Below are positions 45,266 through 56,900 of a DNA stretch of 64,000 nt, piece by piece. The DNA comes from Fragilariopsis cylindrus CCMP1102 (taxonomy: Eukaryota; Bacillariophyta; Bacillariophyceae; Bacillariales; Bacillariaceae), in NCBI GenBank assembly GCA_900095095.1, contig FMBT01000435.1, forward strand, positions 47,085 to 111,084, in the 5' to 3' direction. The stretch's first letter is position 1, and every line of letters begins with the position of its first letter. The notes under the pieces are model-generated. The model saw only the letters and a program-made list of their open reading frames with translations, ran no database searches and was not told where the DNA came from. A program made the position numbers and the translations under genes.

Positions 45266-48200
45266 TTACATAACGGCTTTCCCTCGTCTGCTACGTGGAG
45301 CCCTCGTACGTGTAGCTAGTTTCTTTTGGTTGACTGGAGAAGGCTGACTAACAAATGAATTCTCTGCATTCTCCTTATCGAATTCCCCCTCAAACTGCAT
45401 CTCAGACTCGTCATCAGACTCATCTTCTTCGTCTTCATCATCACTCTCAAGAATCATTTCTTCTTCCTCTTCCTCGATCGCTACTTTTGTCTTTCGTTGC
45501 GACCCGCTCTCTTAGATGCACGAGCTCTATTTTTTGTGGCGTTTTTGTCTGCGTTATTATTGTCGGAGGAGGTGATGCTTCTTCGTTCAATTTTCTTTCA
45601 AACTCTTCTAATGCTTGTTTCAGTTCGGGTTTCGCAAACTTCTTTGCCTTTGATAAGATGGAAAAAAGTTTCGTTTCACATCATCATCGTGAAGAGCATC
45701 CTTGTACAGCTTGAAATTGTCGACGAGACATTTCATAGAACGTTCGTTGACTTTCAATTGCGCCATACAGTAGGAAATATCCGCTTTCTGTCCAATAGTT
45801 TGACATTTAGGAAAACGTTGACACAACTTGTCAATAAGCATTTCGTTTTGCTTTTCCTTCTTGATATATCCCAATAAAAATCCTAGAATACTTCTGAAAT
45901 CATCTGTCGCCAATTCAGCTTGACTAAGCTGACTGATAATATCAGGAAGCAAATTGTAGACAGGGTTATTGCTCCTTTTACTAAGCTCGTGGAAGAGTAA
46001 TCTTGAAGTGTCACGGATTCGTTGATCAGGATCACGCAGACAGAGTGCAATTTCACAAACCTGTCCCTTCACCTTGACCATATCGTTCAAAATAAGATGT
46101 GTTAAGACCATCAGAGTGTGACGTCGTACCTTCGTTGAACTATCTCGAAGACATGCGTACATCCGATGAGTGTACGGCTCCACTTGATTAGGGAATCTGA
46201 ATGCCAAGTCTCCGAGTGCAATAACAGTATTTGCACGGAGTGTGACATCATCCTTTGGAGCATTAGCCAAGGCAGTGAATACTACGGGAAGATGTTGTTC
46301 GCAAAATGAGCTCGAGACACACATAAATTTGCATAGAGCAAGAGTCGATGTCTGTCTCAATATTTCAGAATTGAATTTATCTCCCTCATTCGCCACAACA
46401 CGAACCAAAAGTGGCCCGAAGACACCAAGAAGACCCCGTCCCACAATTTCTTTTTCAGCGATCTCTGCCATCTGTCGTTCATTTTCTGCTTCCAACTCTG
46501 CTGCCATACCCAGTTCAGCTTCGATGTCGTCCTCCTCATCATCAGAGCTAGAGTTCTGCGATGACCGTTTTTGTTTTGCCTTGTCGGCTTCCTCCTGCTT
46601 TTTCAGAGATTGCTTTGCAGCAGCACGCCGAACAGCTCCAGATAATGCCTCCGTATACACGAGTAGCTTTAAGGCAATGTGGCCAAGCACATGAAAAAAC
46701 CTCGCAAGACGGAGTGGATGACATTCTTCTACGCTAGATGGACCAGAACCGAGTGTTTGGTTATGCATACCATGGATGATATCTCTACATGAAACTTCGG
46801 GCTCTGGCGAGATGACAAATAATGCCCCGATTACTTGTTCGGCCGTTGTAAACCAATCTAGAGTATCTTTTTCGATAGTATCAACACACCAGTCCCCTCT
46901 GCCAATAGCACAGAGCTGCTCGATGATGCGTTCAAGAACCAGATATTTCGCACTATTGGGATCAACTTGAGCTCGTTCTACTCTTTGTAAAGCTAGTGCA
47001 CCCGAGTGAGCCATCTTCCAATCTCGATGTTCTTCAGTATAATCACCCAGAGCGGTATCTAGGATTGTTTTGAGTCGAGACTTGCTGTCAACAATACCCC
47101 TGTCAGCATTAGCTGCCATAGCGAGTATGTGTAATGCTGATGCTCTTGTATTGCCATCACCCGTTGCAGTTGCTGACCATAAACTGGAAAAGACCTCGAC
47201 GGGGATTCTTCCATCTTTGACTAGACAACTCATTGCTTCTTCGATGGATGCCAGCTCACTGACAGTCGCGTCGTTAGTGAGAAACAGCAGATTCCGAGCA
47301 ATTTGGTTACTGGAAAGGAATTCCTCGCCATTGGTACCTGGTTGTGCAATGAATACATCCACAAACGCTTTGAGAACTTCATCCTTAATGTTTTGTTCTG
47401 TTGACCACATAAGTGTCAATGCTTGTTTCATTCCAGTTACTGCACAAGGCAGGTTGAAATGACGTGCTTTCACAAAGAATCGAAGAGCTTCAGTGACGTC
47501 ACTACCATTGGCAGACAATAGCATACCATGAAGGTTGGCGCTTGCATTTTCAAACTGGGCAATGAAGTCTAAGGCCGATTGAGCGAATTTCAATGCATGT
47601 ACTTTCGACCGAAATTCGTTATCTTTTTCATTCAGTTCATCTACTCCATCCATTGCATCCGCTTCAGCAATAGCGGCAGCTAAAGCAGCTCGTTCCAATT
47701 GTAGAATAGCATCTTCGTCCTCTCCATTAGCTCTAGCATCAGCAAGGTTCGATTCGTGTGCCTCTTTGATACTCTCCGGTAAATTATTCTTGACAAAGGT
47801 ATACATTTCTGCAAGCTTATTCTTGTAGGGCGCAGGATCTAAGTCTCCCATGAATGGATTGTTCTCCAATAGTGTCGTCACGAGCTAATTTCAATGGAAG
47901 ATTTAATAGAATATAAGCATTGGTCAGTTTTGGTCATGGATGGATATCGTTCGGGGAAAAGTTTAGTCATTATTTCATTCAAAGTAGAAAGTCAAGTTTT
48001 AGAAAATGATATACCACACGTACCTGTAATGATTGTTTTCTAACCATAACGGTCTTATCCTGTAATCGGTCAATTGCCATGATTGTAACGGGAAGGATTC
48101 GTTCAACTGGAATACTTCCTGAATGAGCGAGTCGGATCCAAGATTTTAGAACAGCCGATCGAGTATACGAGCTTATATCGTGTGATCGTTCTTGAAGAAT

Positions 48201-49682
48201 ATCTAAAAGAGCAGCACGAGATTTCTCGAGAATGGCTGGAGATGATTCATTTTCCGTACCACAATTGTCGTCAGAATTAGGACTATTTGGTCTAAGGGCC
48301 TTACCAATATATTCAATGATATGTCCCAAAGCGGTCAAGATGGCCGACCTCAAATAATACGGCTCGTTTTCCAAATGCTGTAGTAAGTGTGAAATATTCG
48401 CTAGTACTAGTTGCGGACGTTTAATTGCCAGCTCCCAAACAAAGGGGGCAACAAACTTGATCCCACTGGCCTTATGAGCTGATTCTCCACCACTTCCACT
48501 TGTATCTAATCGACCGACCTCCCGGATCAACTCAACAGGTAATTGATTTGTTGATACGAGAGAGCAAAGTTCAGCACACAAGGATGCCAAATGTTCGTAC
48601 GAATGCATTAAATCCATCAATGCTGCTAGAATAGTACCTATCGAATTAGGACACGAGTCAACCGTCGCGGCAATCATGGCAAGTGCAGCATCTCCCGAGG
48701 CAGCCTTCCGGGCAATAATACCTGTTGCACTTTCAAGCATTTGATACGCAATACGACAGGGTAGAATCACAACAGTGTCATCTGCTACACCACGTTTCCA
48801 TAACGTAGATCGATTTTGGCCCATGCTTTTAGCTGCCATCAACATAGCATCGGCACAAGCTGCTCTCATTTGGACGGTGTCTTCTCCTTCCACACCAGAA
48901 TCTGTATTATTTCCCTTTCTCCTATTGCTACCAGCCCCACCTCGAGAAGATTTCGTTGTCATGGAATTTCCGACCTTAGCTTCAGACTCCATAAAGAACA
49001 TCATGGAAAATAACAGGTACAAATGACAAGCAAATGCATCACGAAATTCTTGACTAACAACATTACTTTGTCTTTGTGTAGTAGCTTGTTGGGATTCTTG
49101 TGTTTCTTCGTCGTTTTGATCGTCTCCTAAAATCGAAGAAAGAATCTTCACAGCTTGACACAACGCTTGGATCAAGGACCAACGAGTACCTGGTGCGAGT
49201 GACGTTGATTTTCTATGTTCACATACACACACACACATACGGATAAAGGAAAGAGAGAGAAGTAGAACTCGAAACATTAGTCTAGAGAAAGGAAAATTAA
49301 CATAGGATGGTTCTTTTTTCCAAACTGCTGTGGAGCAAAACAGCTTTTGAATAACAGAAATACACTTAAAGAAAAACATAACGTACCGAACAAGCGTGTA
49401 CATTGCTTGTACTCTCTCTCCGTCCATCCATGGATCGTATACTTCTTCTACGTTGGGATCATTATTTTGTTGCTGCTGCTGTTGTTGAAATAGGTAAAGA
49501 CCTCCAGTTAATAGACTTGAATTACCACGTTCAATCAACGTAACGAGTTGACAGAACGAATCAGCACGAGCAGCCTCATCATCGTCATCAAAAGCATGTG
49601 GATACGGTAAAAGATTATAAGGTTCTCTTTCCAAATCTTGGAGTGATGCTGGGATCGGAAATCTTGAAGTTTCGTCCGGCAT
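45266..49682 (-). CDS. NCAPD2: Condensin complex subunit 1 (NCAPD2/CND1)
   Basis: A HEAT-repeat regulatory subunit of condensin, which compacts mitotic chromosomes. Three exons (49682-49387, 49212-48024, 47884-45266) give about 1,368 residues, close to the family's usual 1,250-1,400. The diagnostic C-terminal block is clear: LALCKFMCVSSSFCEQHLP, LRANTVIALGDLAFRFPN, RHTLMVLTHLILNDMVKVKG and ICxCLRDPD-like IALCLRDPDQRIRD, followed by ISYCMAQLKVNERS. The tail after residue about 1,240 needs one extra base at each of three places (45662-45667, near 45565, 45503-45505); the corrected frame then reads KFAKPELKQALEEFERK and an acidic, then basic, tail, as in other NCAPD2 proteins. The gene is essential elsewhere, which argues that the breaks are sequence errors. 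It shares a promoter region with TFIIH p62. Confidence 0.93.
47885..48023 (-). other. Intron 2 of NCAPD2
   Basis: 139 bases, donor CAG/GTACGT, acceptor AATTAG, phase 0. Joining gives RKQSLQLVTTLLENNPF, a typical HEAT-repeat junction. Confidence 0.85.
49213..49386 (-). other. Intron 1 of NCAPD2
   Basis: 174 bases, donor CG/GTACGT, acceptor CATAG, phase 2. It contains a (GT)n-like tract near its 3' end. Confidence 0.8.
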
Positions 49683-50373
49683 GATATTTAATTTCTATGA
49701 TAATAGTGTATTGCGTGTTTCCAATTATTTGCGATAAAATTCAATTCGAATAAAAGTATTCCTACAGTAGTTGCTAAGGCAGTGATTGGTATTATAAGTT
49801 CTTTCCTTTTTTCACAACGAATATTCTACCGGTAACTAAGTATGTCGTTACTTTGCATTGACATTGTCGAGTTGAATATTGATGTTTTTGCCTTTTTGTT
49901 TCGAATTTCAATTTTGTCGATTGTTTGTCGCTAATGTGAGATTCAAATTTATTACAGTTATTTATAACGGTTGGTACAGGTACTTCTAACGGGTTTTGTG
50001 CGTGCTTTTTCTAAATTGACGACTCGGACTCACGACTCACTCGACTCGAGGAGCTGGGGGAAAATATGCATAATGTAAAGTTTTAATGTGCAGCCAACAA
50101 GATTCTTCCCCACCTCGAAAACAACATCGACCCATCACCATTACCATTATTTTTATCTCTTATCATCGTGTACTGTCTCACTGCCAGCAGCATCTAGATC
50201 GATCACCGTTCCCTTCACGCTAGTATTGATCACAGAATCCATTAATGCTGAGTAGCTGTTACCTCAGATTGACTGTCGCTTCCATTTTTCTAGAATAGCC
50301 ATCGCACTCGCTTGAACTACTACTCCACAGTGTTAGGAATATTGAATTCCAAAATCAACTATCAAAATATAAA
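49683..50373. promoter_or_regulatory. Head-to-head promoter region of NCAPD2 and TFIIH p62
   Basis: About 690 bases. The element GACTCGGACTCACGACTCAC and following TCGACTCGAG occupy 50021-50050. No coding sequence. Confidence 0.45.
50018..50050. promoter_or_regulatory. CTCACTCG-type promoter element, longest example
   Basis: Several ACTC half-sites in a row, ending in CGACTCACTCGACTCGAG. It contains CTCACTCGACTCG, identical to the reverse complement of 26727-26739. Confidence 0.45.
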
Positions 50374-52646
50374 ATGGTAGATGATATCTCCCAACAACAC
50401 CAGTCGCAAGATCAGCTAGATATGGCGTCGCGATATGACCCCGTTGTTCATAAAAAGACAGAAGGGAAACTTATTTTGGATGTAAATTCATTCCGGTTTC
50501 AAAAAGTAACAGCAACAACAGACGACAATAACGACAATAACAATAATACATTCGTTGTAGATCTTACATGGAATAAAATTTCGAAACATCAAGTGAGTCC
50601 AGTAAGTCATCCAAAATCATTATTGAAGATAGTGCTAATCGAAGGTGCGGGGAAACCATTAACATTCCTACTGACAGATCGGATAGAATTGGAAAGAATA
50701 CGAAAAGAAATAAGTGATCGATTGAAACAAGCAGAATCACAACATTCATCGTTATTACAATGTGTTGCTCCTCCTCCTCCTCCATCGACACCAACAGCTT
50801 CATTAAGTGGAAATAAACGTCATCATTCTTCAGCTTCATCATCACTTCCTTCCTCGAAGAAACAGGCATTACTTGCTACCGGTAAAACAACGAATGTATC
50901 ATTTGGTGAATTAGATCCAACATCATTGGCAGTAACACGATCAAGTTTACTTGCATCGAATCCAACATTACGTAGTCAACATAAATATTTAGTTGAAGAA
51001 TCACAAACAGTAACAGAAGAAGATTTTTGGATTACGCATCAGGGTTTACTGGAAGAAGAATATGCACGTATTGCTGGTATAGCACGTGCTGGAACATCTA
51101 GTTTATTACAATCCCATTTACAGGTATTAACTGGACGTGTTACGTTAGGTGTAGAAGAAATGCGACAGATATTTATATTGTATCCCGCCGTACATAAAGC
51201 ATATGAAGAAAAGGTACCATTAGAATTAAGTGATGAACAATTTTGGCGTAAATATTTAGAATCTGAATACTTTCATCGTGATCGTGGTCGGGTTGGTGCT
51301 TCAGCTCGTCGTCCAAACAATAATGGAAGTGGTAATGATGATCCCGATGGTGATGCGAAGAAGAAGAAGAATAGTAATGATTCCAACAATGGCGAAAAGA
51401 AAGATGGGAATAAAATAATAATAAACAATCTGGCAAAGAACAAGAAGCTCGTGCAGCTGCTGTTGGTACGGATGACCTATTTTCAAGATATGATCAAAAA
51501 TTACGTGCATCGGGAAAGTTAGATGATGGTGTTTTTTTTGAAGCAGGAACTTCGAATGGTGGCGCCGGTGGTGGTGATAGTAATCATCACACACATCATG
51601 GTGATAAAGTGAAACGTAAAAAATGGGGAACACATTTAGCAATTGGACAATTTGATTTAGCATCAACTTTTGAAACGGAACGTGGACAATTATTAGAAGG
51701 GCCTAAAGATAATCACCCAATTGATCGTGACGATACAGATAAGATTGGTCGCAAAGTTATACAAAAATATAATCGTCATTGGGCGATGGTACTAAATCCA
51801 GAAGAGGCTGTTGCTGGTAGTAACCTAATGGATGTTGCACGGAATAGTGTTCAAGATTCGATTCCGAACGATGAAGATGCTATGGCAGGCGGTGGATTAG
51901 ATGATGAAATGCAACGATTGGTTGGTTTCGCGGAAGCGAGTAGCGAAGATGCTAATCATGCATTGGGTGTTGGTGAATCAGATGAATATGAATTACTTAC
52001 ATTAAAAAACATTGAAGGTTACTATTCAGGATCATCACGATCTAAAAACAAAAATGGAGAAACAAATAATAACAACGAGACGGAAGAACAGACACGAAAA
52101 AAGAATGGCATCTTTGCTAACGCTATTGTTGGCAAAATGAATGCGTTAGTGACAGATTATTCGGGTGGTGCTCAACAAAAAACACAACTTGAGGATGCAT
52201 TTCCACCACCGGAACTTGGTAGACAATTTTTAATGGCATTAACAAAACGAATGGCAGCAGATTCGAAGACAGATGCAGATACGTTAGAGGTTGTGAATTC
52301 ATTACCGGTTGATTTCAAGAAACGATTGCATTCATACTTTCGACGTACCAGTGAACTATTACGTCATTTCTTTGGACTTCGACGGTTGGCAGATTCTTCA
52401 CCGGCAGGTACGAACAATAATAGTGCATACAATCAAAAATTGAAAAAAATTGTAAAGGGATTAGAAACATTATACAATGAGATAGGCGATATGCGTAAGG
52501 AACAAGAAGTTACCGGATTTCAAGGAAAAACTATGGGACGGATGTGTTTCCAAATTATGGAACAACTTGATTGGGCATTCAAATTATATAGAGAAGGAAC
52601 TGGATCTGGTGGTGGTGGTGGTTTTGTTACCATTGAAGACTTTTAG
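50374..52646 (+). CDS. GTF2H1: TFIIH core subunit p62 (GTF2H1/TFB1)
   Basis: A core subunit of the transcription and repair factor TFIIH in the nucleus. Allowing for one missing base the protein has 757 residues. The N-terminal PH domain has KTEGKLILDVNSFRFQ, DLTWNKISKHQVSP and KSLLKIVLIEG. Two BSD domains follow, marked by EEDFWITHQGLLEEEYARI and LSDEQFWRKYLESEYFHRD. The frame breaks at AAAA (51412-51415) inside a D/N/K-rich linker and resumes as TDDLFSRYDQKLR, a family hallmark, then WGTHLAIGQFDLAST and NRHWAMVLNPEE. The C-terminus is a helical region (FKKRLHSYFRRTSELLRHFFG). The protein is essential in yeast, so the break is probably an error. AATAAA at 52699-52704 could be its polyadenylation signal. 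Confidence 0.93.
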
Positions 52647-53939
52647 AGTGAGAGAGGAAGAGATCTACTACTAGACTTTTACGATGCTATACTGCTTTAA
52701 TAAAGTGGTCATTTAAAACTTCTTTTCTCTATAACTTTTACTAGGAATAAATTAGAATGAATCAACTTTGATTTTTTTAATGTTGTGATAAAATACTAAC
52801 TCAACACAACAGCATGAATATTAGTTTAGAAGAAGAAGAAAGAGAAAAGAGAGAGAAAAGAAAGAGAGAGGAAGAGATTCTGATCTTTCTACATAAAGAA
52901 AACTGCATGCAAATTACAGTCAGGAGGGTTGAATTGACAATGACCAGAAATATTTTTCACTAGTTTGGACAACAAATGCTGATATAAGTAAAGTGTAGGT
53001 TGGACTGCTTGTATGTTGATATCTTTAACTTCATTAATAACATAAAATACATAGGTGAAGACAGGCATCCTTTCTTCTGATGTTTATCCACAAGATTACT
53101 TTACTTTCTGTTTTCATCCAAAACCTACCCACAAAGACACACTTTCAACATAGTTGGGTTAAGGGTACCTTGTTTAGTATCAGAGTCTGGGATAGAGTAG
53201 TGCCGTGTTCAACTTAGCCAATTGTTGTTGGAGCAACTCATTAACAAACAAAAATAATATAATATATAAGTCAAGTTTTCCTAGGTAACAGATTTTGCTT
53301 ACTCGTTCTTGTCTTCTGCAGTTACATGAGACAGAATTAGCGCTGATTGAACTACACGTGTACTAGTAGTACCTTTTGTTACTTCATAGGTGCGCACACG
53401 ATTGGAAACTGCAGTAAAAGTAGACCTCGTAATGAGGTGTTTGAAGAAGCTCGCTCACACGCTTTTTTACCAGCCATTTAAAAACAAAGCAAAAACTGTT
53501 ACAAGATGTTGTTAGAAGAATTTTGTACTAGTCGGCTTTCAAATAATTCAAACACACCAGGAGCAGATTTATCTTTACTGGTATTATTTGTTGCGCGAGT
53601 TCTCCCGTGCATTTTTGCAGTGATAAACATTACATGCATAACCAGCCAATTTTTGTTTTCTTACTCATTGATATACAGTGTGAAAGTTTTTTTTAATCAT
53701 TCACAACACACACTCAACTGAACCATTAATGAAGTTGTGACTAACTTACCGAACCACTTACCGAACCCCATTGAAAAAGGGAACCCATAAAGCGAAGAGG
53801 CGAGGAGGAAAAGTAGCTTTTGATTTTTTTATCATCTTACATTCACACAAACTACAAACAAGTTACAGAGAACAAAACTTAAAAGGCGAAATAATAACAA
53901 CAACAACAATAGTATTTGATAATAATCAAGTAATAAATA
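52647..53939. other. Spacer with a polypurine tract
   Basis: About 1.3 kb. An A/G-only tract lies at about 52828-52877. The rest is AT-rich. The one ATG-started frame in it (53506-53721) is short, hydrophobic and unlike any family. The right end must hold the promoter of the CW-domain gene. Confidence 0.45.
52699..52704 (+). terminator. AATAAA polyadenylation-type signal after TFIIH p62
   Basis: AATAAA lies about 53 bases after the stop codon. Confidence 0.35.
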
Positions 53940-56900
53940 ATGAGTTCACTTCGTTTAGCATTGAAACAATCTTTACAAGAATCGGGTGGTGGAAGTTTCG
54001 GAGTGGGGGAAAATGGGGAGGGCAGTAGTAAAAAGAAACGAAAAAAGCACAAGAATAAAGAAAAGAAGAGCAGCAAGGAAAAGAAACAAAACAGTATACG
54101 TAAAAAAGAACGAGTAAGGCCCAGAGGAAGAAGACCGGGTGAACCTGGTGGTATAAAACGGAAACGTGGTCGACCGAGGAAGTATCCACCGGCAGATGAT
54201 GACGATGATGAGAATGATAATGAGAATGATACTGGCGAAAAGCAAGATAAAAATAAGAGTAGCGCAGTCAAACAAAAGCGCTCCCCAAAAGGAGATGACG
54301 ATGATGATAATGATAATGATGACGATTTTGACAGTGAAAACGAATTCTCATACACGGAAGATGATAGCGATGATGATAATGATAGCGATGATAGCGATGA
54401 TGACGACGACGATAACGATGAATCACAAGGCGACGACGATGATGATGATGATGATTCTCAGGCTGAGGACGACGACGATGATGAGGATGATGACGACGAA
54501 TCCAAAGAAGGTCATTATCGTCACCACAAAAAAGGAAGAAGCCGTACACGCGAAGAAGACAACGACGTCGATGGGGATGACGACGATGATACGATGGACG
54601 AGAGTACAACGATGCACAGTGACGATGATGGCGATGAGGAGGATGATGATGATGATGACGATGATGAGCATGAGCAAGAAATGGAAAAGAGAAGGAATCT
54701 TCATGTGAATTCGGCTGGTGCTCCTGCTTCATCGGAAATGGCAGTGTTAAAGTCCCATCTGAAGAATTACTTATTGGGGGAACCACAACAGGAGAGACTA
54801 TTCGATTTGAATGGAAATGTGAAACAAGAAAAGGATTATGAAAATCAACAAGAACCTTCTCAATATCAGAATACATCATCTGATAATAATAATAATAATA
54901 CGTTAAAAGGATCATCGAATCAACCGCAACAATCGAAGAGTGATGACAACGAAGACCATAATAATAATAATCATACTCGTGATATTCGAAAAAAGCAACG
55001 CAAGTTAATAAAATTGAAAAAAAAGAATTCTGCTGCGAATAAAATTCAAAATATGTTTAAAAGTATCATAAAAACGGCGAATGAGAATCAAAACGATAAA
55101 ACATCATCCTCATCAGAACAGCAACAGCAACAGCAACAGCAACGGCAGAATGATTATAGTAATGTTGCATTCGACTCAACCGGAAGAGGAGGAACCGTAG
55201 GGGGACAACAGCAAGAAGACGAACACAACAATGCTGCTACTAATACTTCTACTAGCATCGCAAATAATACATCATCATCTAATTACAGTAACAAAACACT
55301 TGATAATAATAGGAAGGACGATGACGATGGTGTACATAATGCATACTCATCATCATCAAACAACTTTAATCATCTTGCTGTTTCAACACCAGTTGCATCA
55401 AATACTTCTACTACTATCAGTACTAATGATCTTTCTCAGGGGAATAATGAGTCCGTAGGTACCGGCGGCGGTGGTGGTGGTGGTGGTGTATCGGGAGTTA
55501 TTATTTCGAACAACAATCCTGATACTGCTACTGATAGGGATAGTTCCACTACTATTGCTGGCCATGGGGGAAATATCGTTGATGCTGATGTTGGTGACGA
55601 TAGGAATGATGTACCAGTTGCTGCTGTTACAATAAAGAAGAAGAACAAGAAGAAGAAGAACAAGAAGAAAAATAATGGACAAGTTCCTGCGCCAACTTCA
55701 GACGTATTAGAATGGGTACGGAACTTATCGATCAACAAATGTCGTAAGAATATCGCTATGGGTATGCGGGTGAAAGTACGATTTGCAACGAAGGTAAAAC
55801 GTGAAGGGAAATTAATTAAACGAAAAATTTGGTACGGTGGTCGGGTTACTGCAGTATCAGAAAAAAGACAAAAAATTCGTATTAAATATGATGATGGTAC
55901 CTCCGAGGTATCAAAATTTCCAGACAAAGATGTTGTTATTGATGCTGATATGAATGGTGAACATGCTGTACCGGCTGATAAGTTTTGTCCACCACCAGAG
56001 ATGACTATGCTGACGGAACACGACGGCGGCGTCGAAGAAGAAGGGCAGTTAGCGGAAGATGATGATGAACGAAAACCTGAAGCTCGTCCTGGGAACAAAA
56101 ATACTGCCGAACCAACAAATAATAGTGATGATGTTGTAAAAGATAATCACGAGGCTGCTCAGTCGTTGTCCTCAACAACGCGTACAGATATTCCATCTCA
56201 CGATGATCATGATGAAAAGGTTCTTGGTGGTTTTGCTTTGGTATCATCATCATCATTGACTATCGAAAAACCTCCTATTACTCCGCCTCCAACTGCTTCC
56301 GATCCCGCACCGTCACCAGAAGAAGGTGAACTATCACCAGGGATTACTGTATGCAAGAGCACCGAAATGTCCGAAGAACTCGCGCAGGCGCAGGTGGGTG
56401 ACGAATCGACGCAATTTCCTTCTGGGACGAGTACTACTTTGTCAACAACAAATACGAATATCGCTAGTAGTAGTAGTATGACATCGACAGTAGCAGCAAT
56501 GGCATCAGTTTCTGAGGAACATCATCAATCGAAAGACGATAATAATAATATGGAAGTAGACGAACTAAAGAAACATCATCATCCGATTACAAGCACAAGC
56601 ACATGTGATTCGTCTTCTTCCGTTTCACCAAAGCCAACGAAGAAACTTTCAATTCGTATCCCTAGTAGTAGTCTCGCTTCAATCGAAGGGTTCATTCTCC
56701 GAGGAAGTCACCCTCTGTCGCAAAAACGATGCATAACGTGACGATTCAAGGTTCTTCTTCTTCGAATGTTGATGACATATTAACTGATACTCCGAAGCAG
56801 GTAGTGAAGCGGAAACGGACTTCTGAGAATTCCGACATTTCCGAAGGAGAAGGAGGAGAGCAGCACCCACCAAAGCGAAGAATCAAGGTATCAATTGGAA

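Noticed and set aside
53506-53721. 71-codon plus-strand frame with an ATG
   Set aside because: Short, hydrophobic, without family resemblance or a supporting neighbour; it lies in an AT-rich spacer where such frames arise by chance.
54268-54915. Long open frames on both strands over the Asp/Glu-rich part of the CW gene
   Set aside because: They are mirror images of GAT/GAC repeats (His/Arg/Ile runs) and have no domain; the plus-strand frame with AT-hook and CW fingers is the real one.
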